From Liminaster sp964567855 (GTDB taxonomy: Bacteria > Bacteroidota > Bacteroidia > Bacteroidales > UBA3663), in the NCBI GenBank assembly GCA_964567855.1, contig CAZMOE010000004.1, positions 1 to 64,000 of the forward strand: DNA of 64,000 nt, in the 5' to 3' direction. The position numbers and the translations under genes were made by a program. Of the stretch, positions 27,336 to 36,842 are shown piece after piece; within the stretch, counting starts at the first letter, position 1; the number at the start of each line of letters is the position of its first letter. The notes under the pieces are model-generated. The model saw only the letters and a program-made list of their open reading frames with translations. It did not search any database and was not told the DNA's origin.

Positions 27336-28403
27336 ATGACCCGTCATTCGTTCCTATATTGCCTCCTCCTCATGTTCGTGACCGGCACCTCCCTGCTGAC
27401 CGGTTGCCTGGACGACGATTCGTTAGAAAACGACAATACTCCGCTCGGAAACTTCAAGGCGTGCTGGACCGCCATGGACGAACATTATTGTTTCTTCAAA
27501 GAAAAGAAGGTCGACTGGGATGAAGTATATGACCGCTACCGGCCTTATTTCGCCGATTCCTGCCCGAATATGCTTCAGACATTCAACAAACTCGGCGAAA
27601 TGCTGGCGGAAGTAAGAGACGGCCACGTAAATCTCTCATCCGGGTTCAATGTCGCCCGTTACTGGAGCTGGTATGAAGATTATCCCGACAATTTCGATAG
27701 AAACCTGCTCATGAATTACTATCTGGGCAAGCACTATTGGATTTCCGGCGGAATGTATTACGGTATGTTTGCCGATTCTGTGGCCTACGTCTACTATTCA
27801 TCGTTCACCAATACCCCTGGTGAGACCAACCTCGATTATATCCTGACGGCCCTAAACCGTGCGAAAGGCCTCATTTTCGATATCAGGGACAACGGAGGAG
27901 GTGCACTAACGAATGTGCCGCGCATCGCCGGCCGGTTTGCCCGTCAGAAAACCCGCTATGCCTATATGCAACACAAAACAGGTAGCGGACACCGGGATTT
28001 TTCCGAGCCGGAACCCCTCTATCTTGAACCGGATGACAAACGCGTCCAGTGGGATGCCGCAAAGGCTCCCGTCGTGGTGCTCACCAACAGACAGACATAT
28101 AGTGCCGCCAATGCTTTCGTCGCCGCCATGCGCGCCTTAGACGGACAGGAGGATAATCTTATCAAGACCATCGGCGATAAAACCGGCGGCGGTGGAGGAA
28201 TGCCCTTTTCCACGGTCCTACCGAACGGCTGGACGCTCCGCTTTTCCGCCTGCCCGATCCTGGATCATACCGGCCAGCAGATTGAAGAGGGCATAGAGCC
28301 CGATTTCCATGTCGACATGGATTCGGTACATGCCTACAGCCGTCACGAAGACGACATCATCGAAGCGGCACGCGGCTATATTCTCCAGCACACTTCGAAA
28401 TAG
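27336..28403 (+). CDS. S41 family peptidase, lipoprotein
   Basis: The 355-residue product has a lipoprotein signal with lipobox SLLTGC (Cys about 24), a helical N-terminal region, no clear PDZ domain, and a tail-specific protease fold: LIFDIRDNGGGA, VVVLTNRQTYSAANAF with the likely nucleophile Ser, IGDKTGGGGGMPF and IEEGIEPDF. It is probably anchored in the cell envelope and degrades periplasmic or outer-membrane protein tails. It lies 17 nt after the DUF3316 gene and upstream of tatAC. Confidence 0.85.
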   Translation: MTRHSFLYCLLLMFVTGTSLLTGCLDDDSLENDNTPLGNFKACWTAMDEHYCFFKEKKVDWDEVYDRYRPYFADSCPNMLQTFNKLGEMLAEVRDGHVNLSSGFNVARYWSWYEDYPDNFDRNLLMNYYLGKHYWISGGMYYGMFADSVAYVYYSSFTNTPGETNLDYILTALNRAKGLIFDIRDNGGGALTNVPRIAGRFARQKTRYAYMQHKTGSGHRDFSEPEPLYLEPDDKRVQWDAAKAPVVVLTNRQTYSAANAFVAAMRALDGQEDNLIKTIGDKTGGGGGMPFSTVLPNGWTLRFSACPILDHTGQQIEEGIEPDFHVDMDSVHAYSRHEDDIIEAARGYILQHTSK

Positions 28404-28438
28404 AACACATAAATCCCTAACAAATAATAATCCACACT

Positions 28439-28669
28439 ATGAACTTCCTTCTTTTCAGCTTCGGTACCGGCGAAATCCTGCTTATCGCGCTGGTGGTACT
28501 CCTCCTTTTCGGCGGGAAAAAGATTCCGGAACTTATGCGCGGGCTCGGCAAAGGTGTCAAGAGTTTCAAAGACGGTATGAACGGGCTTGATGACAATAAC
28601 AAGCAATCCTCATCCGATAAAAACAAGCACGACGAAACAACCCAAACCGACTCCGACACATCGAAATGA
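28439..28669 (+). CDS. tatA: Sec-independent translocase subunit TatA
   Basis: The 76-residue product has the usual TatA plan: one N-terminal transmembrane helix (GEILLIALVVLLLFGG), the FGGKKIPELMRGLGKGVKSF hinge and amphipathic helix, and a polar, Ser/Asp-rich tail. It forms the pore ring of the twin-arginine pathway for folded proteins. Its stop overlaps the tatC start (ATGA), so translation is coupled. No tatB is visible, as is usual in Bacteroidota. Confidence 0.92.
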   Translation: MNFLLFSFGTGEILLIALVVLLLFGGKKIPELMRGLGKGVKSFKDGMNGLDDNNKQSSSDKNKHDETTQTDSDTSK

Positions 28670-29424
28670 GTTCGTCCGGACAAGATTCTCCCCTTACCTT
28701 CTGGGGACATCTCGATATCCTACGGCAGGTTCTGTGGCGTTGCCTGCTGGCCATCGCCATAGCTTCCGTAGCCATTTTCATTTGCAAAGAATGGGTTTTC
28801 GAATGGATTCTGGCACCTTGCCGTTCCGATTTCATCACCTACCGGTGGCTGAATGCGGCGACCGGCTCGTTTTCGGACTTCCGCCTGCAACTGATCAGTA
28901 CAGAACTGGCAGCCCAATTTCAGGCACACCTGCAGATAGCACTGGAAGCGGGATTGCTGCTTGCCTCCCCGGTCGTTCTATGGCAACTCTTCGGCTTCAT
29001 CGCGCCTGCCCTCTATGAGAAAGAACGCCACTTCGCCGCCATCATCCTCCCCGCCACCTATCTGCTGTTTTCCATCGGCATTATCGCCAACTACTTCCTG
29101 CTCTTTCCCATAGCCCTTCACTTTCTGGGCACCTATCAGGTCAGTGAAACGATTATCAACAGTATCACCCTCTCCTCCTATATCAATTCCTTCACCTCGA
29201 TGACCTTTACGATGGGACTCATTTTCGAACTGCCCATCGCCATCTGGCTATTAGGTAAAACCGGGTTGATGACCTCCGCCATGCTGCGACGTTACCGCCG
29301 TCACGCCCTCGTAGTTATCATGATATTGGCGGCCTTCGTCACACCGCCCGATATTTTTACCATGATTCTTGTCACCCTCCCCCTTTACCTGCTGTTCGAA
29401 ATCAGCATTCATCTGATAAAATAA
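28666..29424 (+). CDS. tatC: Sec-independent translocase subunit TatC
   Basis: The 252-residue product is a six-helix membrane protein. TatC signatures: LTFWGHLDILRQVLWRCL at the N-terminus, the periplasmic/helix 2 region FQAHLQIALEAGLLLASPVV, WQLFGFIAPALYEKERHF, FGLIFELP-like TMGLIFELPIAIWLLGKTG, and AAFVTPPDIFTMILVTLPLYLLFE. It binds twin-arginine signal peptides together with TatA. Last gene of the parC-tatC run; ends at a bidirectional terminator. Confidence 0.93.
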   Translation: MSSSGQDSPLTFWGHLDILRQVLWRCLLAIAIASVAIFICKEWVFEWILAPCRSDFITYRWLNAATGSFSDFRLQLISTELAAQFQAHLQIALEAGLLLASPVVLWQLFGFIAPALYEKERHFAAIILPATYLLFSIGIIANYFLLFPIALHFLGTYQVSETIINSITLSSYINSFTSMTFTMGLIFELPIAIWLLGKTGLMTSAMLRRYRRHALVVIMILAAFVTPPDIFTMILVTLPLYLLFEISIHLIK

Positions 29425-29474
29425 ACGACCGGCAAGCTGTTGCACGTCATCTGACAAATCGCAATCCCATAACC

Positions 29475-29522
29475 GAAAAAAATTCCCGGAGAACAGTATC
29501 ATTCTCCGGGAAATCTTTTTCC
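29475..29522. terminator. Bidirectional terminator between tatC and rnr
   Basis: 11-bp stem TTCCCGGAGAA/TTCTCCGGGAA (29483-29493, 29502-29512), 8-nt loop. TTTTT follows on the plus strand, and the AAAAAAA before it gives a T run on the minus strand. Confidence 0.88.
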
Positions 29523-29544
29523 TGAAACAGCCTCTCAAACTCTG

Positions 29545-31749
29545 TTACTTCTCATCGGCCAGCGTGAAGTCGATCGTCTTACGCTCCATATTGACCGAAG
29601 CGACACGGATACGCAATCCGTCACCCAAAGTGAAGCGTCTGTGCGTACGGCGCCCGATAAGACAGAAATTTTTCTCATCGAAAACATAATGATCGTCGCG
29701 CAAATCACGTATCGGCACCAGCCCTTCGCAAAGATTCTCCTTAATCTCGACATAAATGCCCCACTCCGAAACGCCGCTCACCACACCGTCATAAGTCTGC
29801 CCTAACCGCTCGGACAAATACTCTGCCTGCTTATACTTAATGGACGCCCGTTCGGCAGTAGCGGCCAACACCTCCATATCCGAGCAATGCCGGCAATAAT
29901 CTTCCCACTGCGGCGCAGGCACACTGCGTCCGTTTTGATCCAGATAACGCTCCAACAAGCGATGTACCATCATATCCGGATAGCGACGGATCGGCGACGT
30001 AAAATGCGTGTAATAATCGAATGCCAGACCGTAATGACCTATGTTCTGGGTCGTATAAACCGCCTTGGCCATGGAACGTATGGCCAAGGTTGAGAGCAAA
30101 TTTTCCTCCGGACGGTTATGAATATCCTTCATCAGCCGGTTAATGCCCTGAGAAAGCTCTTTATTATTGCCCTGGGCCTTTAATTTATGCCCGAAACGGG
30201 CAGCCATTTCCGCCAGGCTTTCCAAACGTTCCTGGGTAGGCTGATCATGCACACGATAGACGAAAGTCTTCGGCTTCCGCCCCTTGGGAACAATGCCGAT
30301 GGCCTCTGCCACGGTCCGGTTGGCCAGCAACATAAACTCTTCGATAAGTTTGTTGGCATCTTTAGACTCTTTGAAATAGACGCCGACGGGTCGCCCGGTT
30401 TCGTCAATATCAAATTTCACCTCTACACGGTCAAACGCAATCGCGCCCTCGGCAAAACGACGGGCTCTCAGCTGTTTGGCCAGCCGGTCAAGGGCCAGTA
30501 TCTCCGGAGCGAAGTCTCCCTGGCCGGTTTCAATAACACTCTGCGCCTCTTCATAAGTAAACCGACGGTTGGAACGAATCACCGTCCTGCAGATACGGCT
30601 CCCGCAGACATTGGCATCATCATCCATCTCGAAAATAACGCTGTACGTCAGCTTTTCCTCATCCTGACGCAACGAGCAAAGCTGATTGCAAAGCCGTTCC
30701 GGCAGCATCGGCACCGTCCGGTCGACCAAATAAACCGAAGTGGCACGACTATAGGCCTCGCGGTCGAGAGCCGACTCGGGCCGAATATAATAAGTTACAT
30801 CGGCAATATGCACACCAGCCTCCCAATGCCCATTAGGGAGCTTGCGAAGCGACAGCGCATCGTCAAAATCCTTGGCATCTTTCGGGTCGATCGTAAAAGT
30901 CACCACGTCGCGCATGTCCACACGCTGCGCGACCTCTTCCGGCGTACAGCCGTCAGCAATCTTATCGGCAAGACGCACCAGATTTTCCGGATACTTGTAC
31001 GGCAGACCATATTCGGCCAAAATGGCATGCATTTCGGTCGTATTCTCGCCACTCCGACCCAATATATCCACAACCTTACCCATAGGATTGCGAGAGAAAG
31101 CGGGCCACTCCACAAAATCGACCACCACCTTGTCTCCATCCTTGCATTTTCCGGAATCTTCGTTACGGACATACAAGTCTTTATCCAGCGTCCGGTTGTC
31201 GGGAATGACAAACAGATAATTGCCATGCCTCTGCGCCGTACCGACAAATCGGTGCGGCACACGCTGGATAACCTCCACCACCCGGGCTTCCTGCCCGTTG
31301 TTCCGTCCTGCCTTCTCTTTTTTTGCAGCGACCTTGCCCGCAGCCCGGCCTCTCCGTACAGCCTTACCTTTAATGATCTGCAGTCTCACATGATCGCCCG
31401 AAAGCGCCTGCGAATCATTTCCTTCAAAAACGGTAAACGGTTCTTCATACCCTTCTACACGTACATTATGAATACCGTTGTGCCGGCGCTCAAAGATACC
31501 CTCCAGTTCCGGCTCCCGATGACGATCGGCCAATTTGAAACGACCGGGAGTGTTCTCTTTCAGGAAACCCGTGGCCAAAAGGTCCATCAACATATGATAA
31601 ACTTCCGTCCGCGCTGCACGGCCGTAAACTCCCAGTTCCTGCGACAACTGCAAATAATTATAGGATTCGTTCGGATGCGCCTCAAACCACTCCACCGCAC
31701 TCTCGATAAGCTTCTGGACAGACTTTTCCGATTTTTTTTCTTTTGCCAT
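29545..31749 (-). CDS. rnr: Ribonuclease R
   Basis: The 734-residue product has the RNase II/R order: N-terminal winged helix (about 15-75), two cold-shock OB domains (about 80-235), the RNB catalytic domain with TIDPKDAKDFDDALSL, GVHIADVTYYIRP, YSRATSVYLVDRTVPMLP, YTHFTSPIRRYPDMMVHRLL, and a C-terminal S1 domain ending TIDFTLADEK. It degrades structured RNA 3' to 5'. It lacks the long Lys-rich tail of gamma-proteobacterial RNase R. Met 31749 (MAKEKKSEKSV) is preferred to 31770. Confidence 0.93.
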   Translation of the reverse strand: MAKEKKSEKSVQKLIESAVEWFEAHPNESYNYLQLSQELGVYGRAARTEVYHMLMDLLATGFLKENTPGRFKLADRHREPELEGIFERRHNGIHNVRVEGYEEPFTVFEGNDSQALSGDHVRLQIIKGKAVRRGRAAGKVAAKKEKAGRNNGQEARVVEVIQRVPHRFVGTAQRHGNYLFVIPDNRTLDKDLYVRNEDSGKCKDGDKVVVDFVEWPAFSRNPMGKVVDILGRSGENTTEMHAILAEYGLPYKYPENLVRLADKIADGCTPEEVAQRVDMRDVVTFTIDPKDAKDFDDALSLRKLPNGHWEAGVHIADVTYYIRPESALDREAYSRATSVYLVDRTVPMLPERLCNQLCSLRQDEEKLTYSVIFEMDDDANVCGSRICRTVIRSNRRFTYEEAQSVIETGQGDFAPEILALDRLAKQLRARRFAEGAIAFDRVEVKFDIDETGRPVGVYFKESKDANKLIEEFMLLANRTVAEAIGIVPKGRKPKTFVYRVHDQPTQERLESLAEMAARFGHKLKAQGNNKELSQGINRLMKDIHNRPEENLLSTLAIRSMAKAVYTTQNIGHYGLAFDYYTHFTSPIRRYPDMMVHRLLERYLDQNGRSVPAPQWEDYCRHCSDMEVLAATAERASIKYKQAEYLSERLGQTYDGVVSGVSEWGIYVEIKENLCEGLVPIRDLRDDHYVFDEKNFCLIGRRTHRRFTLGDGLRIRVASVNMERKTIDFTLADEK

Positions 31750-31985
31750 AATATCTCGTTCTTTATTCATTCCCCTCCCGGCACGACAGCAAAACCGCGA
31801 TCTCGAAAGGTCTCTGCAAACCTACTGATTTTTTTCCATCCGGACAACATCCGAAACTGAAAATCGGCGTTTTTTACCTCTTCTGCCGTAAAGGCATATC
31901 ATTCCGCCAGCCTGTCCGCAACATTACTGTCAGTCAACGGATGAAAAAGATTATTAAAATAAAACATCCGTACGAAAATTTTCCG

Positions 31986-31993
31986 TATTTTTG
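31986..31993 (+). promoter_or_regulatory. -7 element of the beta-helix lipoprotein gene
   Basis: TATTTTTG, 62 nt before the ATG at 32056. No good TTTG lies 19-20 nt upstream. Confidence 0.5.
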
Positions 31994-32055
31994 CCTCCGG
32001 TTTGCTCTGTCACGGCGACAGACACAGATTCCAACCCACAATCAACGCTTTCACA

Positions 32056-33615
32056 ATGACGTCCAAACGCAGATTCCACAGCCCGCACCATTCCCTCCGG
32101 CATCTCGCCCGCCCCGTTTTTCTCACAATGCTTTTCCTGCTTGCTCTCTGCCCGTGGCTGACAGCCTGCGACGACGAAATCGCCACCGGCAGCAATATCC
32201 AGCCGGAATTTTCGACCGACACACTTAATCTGGGGTATCTGCTGGCCGAATCCAGTTCGCAGACCTATCAGCTGATGATCTACAACCGCCACGGCAACGA
32301 CCTCAGGCTTTCTTCCGTCTCCCTGCGCGAAGGCTTAGCCTCCGGATTCAGAATGAACGTAGACGGCATGAGCGGCACCGACTTTAACAATCCCGACCTA
32401 TTGCGTATCGCCGCCCATGATTCCATGTTTCTCTTCGTCGAAGCGACCTTCCCGGCGGCCAATGCCGCTCCGGTGACTCAGCATACCGCCCACATCGATA
32501 TCCGCTGCAACGGCGTGACCAGCAGCATCGTCCTCACAGCGCAATGCAGGGAGGTCATCCGGCTGTATGGTGAAAGAATCGATGCCGACAGGACCTTTCC
32601 GCACGCGGCAGAGGTCCAGATTTTCGACAGCCTTGTGATTGCAGAGGGAGTGACGCTTACCTTGGCCGATAGTGTAACTCTTTATCTGCATGACAAGGCC
32701 GATCTGATCGTTTACGGAACTCTGCGCGCCGAGGGCTCCCCGACGGCCCCCATCAACATACGCGGAGACCGTACGGACAACATGTTCGACAACCTGACCT
32801 ATGACGAGCTTCCAGGACAATGGGGAACCCTATATATTAAGGAGAGCAGCCGCGGTAATCTGCTGGAACATGCCTATATCAGAGGCATGACAGACGGTAT
32901 CCGCATCGACTCGGCGGCCGTCGACCGCTCCGGACTCGCTTTGCCCCGCCTCACCATCCGCTCCTGCCGCATCAGAAACTCTGGCGGAGCGCTCATCTGC
33001 GCCCATTCGGCCGACATGCTCATCGAGAACAGCGAACTGGCCAACGCCGCCGGCTCTCTGCTCGAACTCTACGGCGGGGCCCACGACATTATCCACTGCA
33101 CACTGGCCAACTACAATTTCGCGGCAGTCATCCAGAGCGTCCCCGTCTATTTTGCCAACTACGACACGCTCCGACAGACCGTCCACCCGCTCTACCGTTG
33201 TAACTTCGCCAATACACTCGTCTGGAGCAGGCTGACCGGCGAAAAACACAGCGATGTAGACTTCGACTTCTGGAAGATCGAGACTGAAAACGGCGAGTTT
33301 TACAGCGAGAAATATCAGATTTATTACGACAGCGTTTTCCATTACCGTTTCGATCACTGCTTATTGCATGCCACCGGTGATGATGACGACGACTTCCTCG
33401 AAATCGTCTGGAACAAGGATCCGAAATTCCGGCTGATCAATCCGTTCAATTATGCCTTCGATTTCCGACCGGATGACGGCAGTCCGGCCATCGGCGCCGG
33501 CGCGGCGGAATATGTCACCCGTTGTCCGCTCGATCTCGACGGAACCGTACGGACCCCAGGTATGCCCCCGGCCATCGGCTGCTATGAATACACGCCGGCA
33601 ACACCGGCTCCCTGA
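32056..33615 (+). CDS. Secreted beta-helix lipoprotein (choice-of-anchor Q type)
   Basis: The 519-residue product has a lipoprotein signal (ALCPWLTACDDE, lipobox Cys about 38), an Ig-like N-terminal part (about 60-170), then repetitive parallel beta-helix sequence (ITLxDS, GNLLEHAYIRGMTDGIRID, LTIRSCRIRNSGGALI, MLIENSELANAAGSL) and a C-terminal choice-of-anchor Q motif (PAIGAGAAEYVTRCPLDLDG, AIGCYEY). Right-handed helices of this sort occur in lyases and adhesins, but no catalytic site is evident. It probably sits on the outer membrane. Function unknown. The aminopeptidase gene follows 78 nt later. Confidence 0.8.
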   Translation: MTSKRRFHSPHHSLRHLARPVFLTMLFLLALCPWLTACDDEIATGSNIQPEFSTDTLNLGYLLAESSSQTYQLMIYNRHGNDLRLSSVSLREGLASGFRMNVDGMSGTDFNNPDLLRIAAHDSMFLFVEATFPAANAAPVTQHTAHIDIRCNGVTSSIVLTAQCREVIRLYGERIDADRTFPHAAEVQIFDSLVIAEGVTLTLADSVTLYLHDKADLIVYGTLRAEGSPTAPINIRGDRTDNMFDNLTYDELPGQWGTLYIKESSRGNLLEHAYIRGMTDGIRIDSAAVDRSGLALPRLTIRSCRIRNSGGALICAHSADMLIENSELANAAGSLLELYGGAHDIIHCTLANYNFAAVIQSVPVYFANYDTLRQTVHPLYRCNFANTLVWSRLTGEKHSDVDFDFWKIETENGEFYSEKYQIYYDSVFHYRFDHCLLHATGDDDDDFLEIVWNKDPKFRLINPFNYAFDFRPDDGSPAIGAGAAEYVTRCPLDLDGTVRTPGMPPAIGCYEYTPATPAP

Positions 33616-33693
33616 GGCCGTTCCCGCCCGGCATCCGGCGAACGAATGCCGGGCAACACCGTTTTCCTGAACAATATACAGCATTTAATCCAT

Positions 33694-35088
33694 ATGTTTG
33701 CAAAAGAAATTTACACAGAACGCCGTTCCCGCCTGCAAAAAAACATAGGCAGCGGACTGTTGCTCTTCCTCGGCAACGACATTTGCGGCATGAATTATGC
33801 CGACAACGGCTATCCGTTCCGGCAGGATAGCACATTTCTGTATCTCTTCGGCCTCGACTTCAGCGGACTGGCCGCCGTCATCGATACAGACAACGACCGC
33901 ACCATCATCTTCGGCGACGAGCTGACGATCGACGATATTGTCTGGACCGGCGTCCAACCCACCATCGCCGAAAAAGCAGCCTCGGTAGGTGTCGCTGAAA
34001 CCCTCCCCATGGCAGCCTTGGCCGATTATATCAGAACGGCCCGAAAATCGGGGCAGGCCATCCACTTCCTGCCTCCTTACCGCGGCGACCATAAGATATG
34101 GCTTCAGGAGTTGCTGGATATCCCGCCTGCAGCACAGACCAGCGCCGCTTCGACAGAACTTATCTATACCCTTGCCGACATGCGCAACCACAAGGCGCCG
34201 GAAGAGGTCGCAGAGATTGAAAAATCGGTCGACATCTCCGTAGAGATGCACCTCACCGCCATGCGTATGGCCCGCCCGGGAATCACAGAAAAGGAAATCG
34301 CAGCCGCAGTTACCGAAGTGGCCCTGCGCAAAGGCAGCTATCTGTCGTTTCCGGTCATCGCCACCTGCCACGGAGAGACACTGCATAACCACGGCTACAT
34401 CCACCGTCTGGAGGAGGGACAGATGTTGTTGCTGGACGCAGGAGCCGAAAATGAAATGCATTACGCCGGCGACCTGACTTCCACCATGCCTGTAGGAGAC
34501 CGCTACACCTCCTGCCAGCAGGAAATCTATGCCATCAATACCGACACCTATCATGCGGCAGTGGCCGCTTTGCGTCCAGGTGTCACCTACCGGGACTGCC
34601 ACATACTGGCCTGGACGAAAATCGCCGAGGGACTGAAAGCTGTAGGGCTGATGAAGGGCGATCCTGCCGAAGCCGCCGAGGCCGGAGCCGTAGCGCTTTT
34701 CATGCCTCACGGCCTGGGGCACATGATGGGACTGGATGTACATGATATGGAGAACTACGGAGAAGTGCACGTGGGTTACCCGCGTGGGGCACAAAAGGAT
34801 CCGCGCTTCGGCTTCAAGTCCCTGCGCCTGGGCCGCACCCTCGAACCGGGCTTCGTCTTCACCGTCGAGCCGGGCATCTACTTCATCCCCGAACTGATAG
34901 ACCAATGGCGCGCTGCCGGACGGTTCAAAGATTTCATCTGCTACGACCGTCTGGAAGCATGGAAGGACTTCGGGGGCATCCGCAACGAAGAAAACTATCT
35001 GATCACCCCCGACGGCTACCGCCACCTCGGCAAACACAAGCCGGTAGACCTCGCGGAGGTAGAGAAGGCCAAAAAAGGCGAGTGGTAA
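33694..35088 (+). CDS. Aminopeptidase P family protein (M24B, short form)
   Basis: The 464-residue product has an N-terminal aminopeptidase P domain (about 1-140) and an M24 catalytic domain (about 175-445). Metal ligands can be placed at D248 (LLLDAGAE), D260 (YAGDLTS), H343 (GLGHMMGLDVHD), E392 (FTVEPGIY) and E432 (IRNEENYL). This is the PepP/PepQ class that cleaves X-Pro bonds, distinct in length and domain make-up from the long-form enzyme at 1138-3063. Start ATG 33694 (MFAKEIYTERR) is chosen over 33646, which lacks family-like sequence. Confidence 0.92.
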   Translation: MFAKEIYTERRSRLQKNIGSGLLLFLGNDICGMNYADNGYPFRQDSTFLYLFGLDFSGLAAVIDTDNDRTIIFGDELTIDDIVWTGVQPTIAEKAASVGVAETLPMAALADYIRTARKSGQAIHFLPPYRGDHKIWLQELLDIPPAAQTSAASTELIYTLADMRNHKAPEEVAEIEKSVDISVEMHLTAMRMARPGITEKEIAAAVTEVALRKGSYLSFPVIATCHGETLHNHGYIHRLEEGQMLLLDAGAENEMHYAGDLTSTMPVGDRYTSCQQEIYAINTDTYHAAVAALRPGVTYRDCHILAWTKIAEGLKAVGLMKGDPAEAAEAGAVALFMPHGLGHMMGLDVHDMENYGEVHVGYPRGAQKDPRFGFKSLRLGRTLEPGFVFTVEPGIYFIPELIDQWRAAGRFKDFICYDRLEAWKDFGGIRNEENYLITPDGYRHLGKHKPVDLAEVEKAKKGEW

Positions 35089-35148
35089 CCACCCGCTTCA
35101 AAATTTTCCGGGTTCCGACATCGTGAACGGTGCCTGCCGCCCGCCAGA

Positions 35149-35192
35149 AACAATCCCCGCTGCCACCGTCACCGGTCGCGGCGGGGATTGTT
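35149..35192. terminator. Hairpin after the short aminopeptidase P gene
   Basis: 12-bp stem AACAATCCCCGC/GCGGGGATTGTT (35149-35160, 35181-35192) with a 20-nt loop. It lies between converging reading frames. Poor T runs on both sides make its strength uncertain. Confidence 0.5.
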
Positions 35193-35194
35193 CG

Positions 35195-35419
35195 TCATCT
35201 AATGATGATCTTGCCGTTATCGGCAACTTTTCTGCCACGATATACGGTGAAGTTATAGCTTCCCGCGCGCAGGCGACGGGTGTTTATCTGCATGTCAGTG
35301 GTTCCGTCCCAGCTGGAAGCACCGACAATGACATAAAGTCTAAATTCTTTCAAACTGCCACTTATACTTACAATATTCAAACTAACAACGGTAAACACTT
35401 TAGCTGCGACAACTTCCAT
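35195..35419 (-). pseudogene. Fragment of a secreted protein: C-terminal sorting-like module
   Basis: A 74-codon frame ends RLRAGSYNFTVYRGRKVADN then GKIIIR, the shape of the C-terminal beta-sandwich tail of type IX secretion cargo (AGxYxxxVxxxxK...KIxx). There is no signal peptide and no body domain before it, and the start at 35419 looks incidental. I read it as the remaining 3' end of a deleted surface-protein gene. It could alternatively be a real small protein. Confidence 0.45.
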
Positions 35420-35527
35420 ACCATTTCATTCCGTCTATTACTCATGAGTCAATATATTTTACAACATTATAAACTATAAATTGCCACCACTTCAAAGAAA
35501 TTCACTAATTTTGCCCCATATACATAA

Positions 35528-36094
35528 TATGTTATCCCTACGGAGATTCCCTCTCGCAATCCATCCAATACTCTCGAATCTCAATTTGCTGAAATTACAA
35601 ATTATATTACAGAGGTTCGCGAAAATGTTTTCAAAATTGCCAATACAGTCCTGATAGATCTTTATTGGCATATCGGTGAATGCCTGTCCCGTCGTATCGC
35701 TTCTGCAGACTGGGGAGATGGCATAGTCAAGCAATTATCAGAGTACATCTCCAAAAGCATACCAAACGCCAAAGGTTTTTCAGACAAGAACCTTTGGCGT
35801 ATGAAGCAATTTTATGACGCGTATTCCTCCTGCGAAGAAAAACTCTCAGCACTGCTGAGACAAATCAGTTGGACCAATAATCTTTATATACTTTCGAGAT
35901 GTAAATGCCCCAAAACGAGAAGTTTTGCCACAGCCGACTATCAAACGACCGGAACAATTACCAAAAACGTCCCCCACACAAACTGCGTAGAGGACGAAAT
36001 ATCTGCTTCAAAACAGCGCCGGCAAAACCGGAAGAATCTTTTGCTCACTCGACAAGCTCTCCCTGAATGGCACCGATACGTTTCAGGGAGATAA
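35528..36094 (+). pseudogene. Broken YhcG/DUF1016-type (PDDEXK) nuclease, N-terminal part only
   Basis: The open frame reads ESQFAEITNYITEVRENVF, VLIDLYWHIGECLSRRI, KGFSDKNLWRMKQFYDAY and LLRQISWTNNLYILSRCK, which is the DUF1016 N-terminal (YhcG_N) domain. It has no in-frame ATG; the only nearby ATG (35529) is in another frame, and the expected C-terminal nuclease domain is missing after about 35910, where the sequence loses sense. A good -7 element (TAATTTTG, 35506-35513) stands in front. So the gene has lost its start frame and its catalytic half. The intact family members are often tied to defence or mobile regions. Confidence 0.65.
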
Positions 36095-36842
36095 TGACCT
36101 TCAAAGGCTTGTGGGAAGGATCGGTGGAAAGCCAGACCTGCAACGGCGTATGGTCGGAATCACGGCTCTTGAAATAAAGTTCCACTCGGTGGGAGTCGTA
36201 GCTCTTGCCGTTTTTCATTTCGCACGTCGTATGACCACGGTATTCGACATACATCCACGTCATCCTGATACCGGAAAAAATGGGATATTGGAAACGGGTA
36301 CCGGGAGCCATTCTGTCGAAATTCAGTTGGCGCATCACATAGAAGATGGAGAGCATATCATACCCGGGACCGGCTACCGAAAGACGGACATGGTCATTGC
36401 CCTTCTTATAACGCCATCGGTGAATATCGACGATCGTAGAATCGATGTTGGCAGGGGTAAGCGGTGCGGCGGGATCGTTGAAAATATAATTGTAATAGTT
36501 ATGCTCCGTAGCGAAATAAGAGCCCTCGTTCGTTTTCTTAACATATTCAAAAGGAACATAATCGATATTCATATAGGATTCCAATGTGTCGCGCACTTTC
36601 ATGATCGCCTCGACAATGCTCAGCGACCGACCTGCCAGACGGGCCCGCAACTGCGGCCCGCCATGCACCGAAGTCAGAGAATCCAGGGTCAGAATCCCCG
36701 AACCGGCCTTTTTCCAGATAAAACCCCAATGATAATAAACATCATATTTCAAAGACTCCTGAGTTTTGACCGCCCCCCGGAGTCCGGGAAAGGTCAGACA
36801 TAACAACAGCACAGAAATCAAACATTTAGTAAATTGCATCAT
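36045..36842 (-). CDS. DUF3108 family secreted protein
   Basis: The 265-residue product has a signal peptide (TKCLISVLLLCLTFPGLRGA) and the DUF3108 fold: ESLKYDVYYHWGFIWKKAG, YVKKTNEGSYFATEHNYY, YDMLSIFYVMRQLNF, and an end of PLQVWLSTDPSHKPLKVIIS. Family members are beta-rich periplasmic or outer-membrane proteins of unknown role. It lies 64 nt downstream of the Ig-like lipoprotein gene on the same strand, so the two are likely co-transcribed. Its 3' end overlaps the tail of the broken YhcG frame on the other strand. Confidence 0.82.
   Translation of the reverse strand: MMQFTKCLISVLLLCLTFPGLRGAVKTQESLKYDVYYHWGFIWKKAGSGILTLDSLTSVHGGPQLRARLAGRSLSIVEAIMKVRDTLESYMNIDYVPFEYVKKTNEGSYFATEHNYYNYIFNDPAAPLTPANIDSTIVDIHRWRYKKGNDHVRLSVAGPGYDMLSIFYVMRQLNFDRMAPGTRFQYPIFSGIRMTWMYVEYRGHTTCEMKNGKSYDSHRVELYFKSRDSDHTPLQVWLSTDPSHKPLKVIISLKRIGAIQGELVE

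Noticed and set aside
30187..31860. 557-codon plus-strand open frame
   Set aside because: It is antisense to the well-supported rnr gene. The frame is open because of composition; no domain or signal is seen.
33685..35037. 450-codon minus-strand open frame
   Set aside because: Antisense to the short aminopeptidase P gene, whose metal ligands are all present. The minus translation is low-complexity Val/Gly/Asp-rich.
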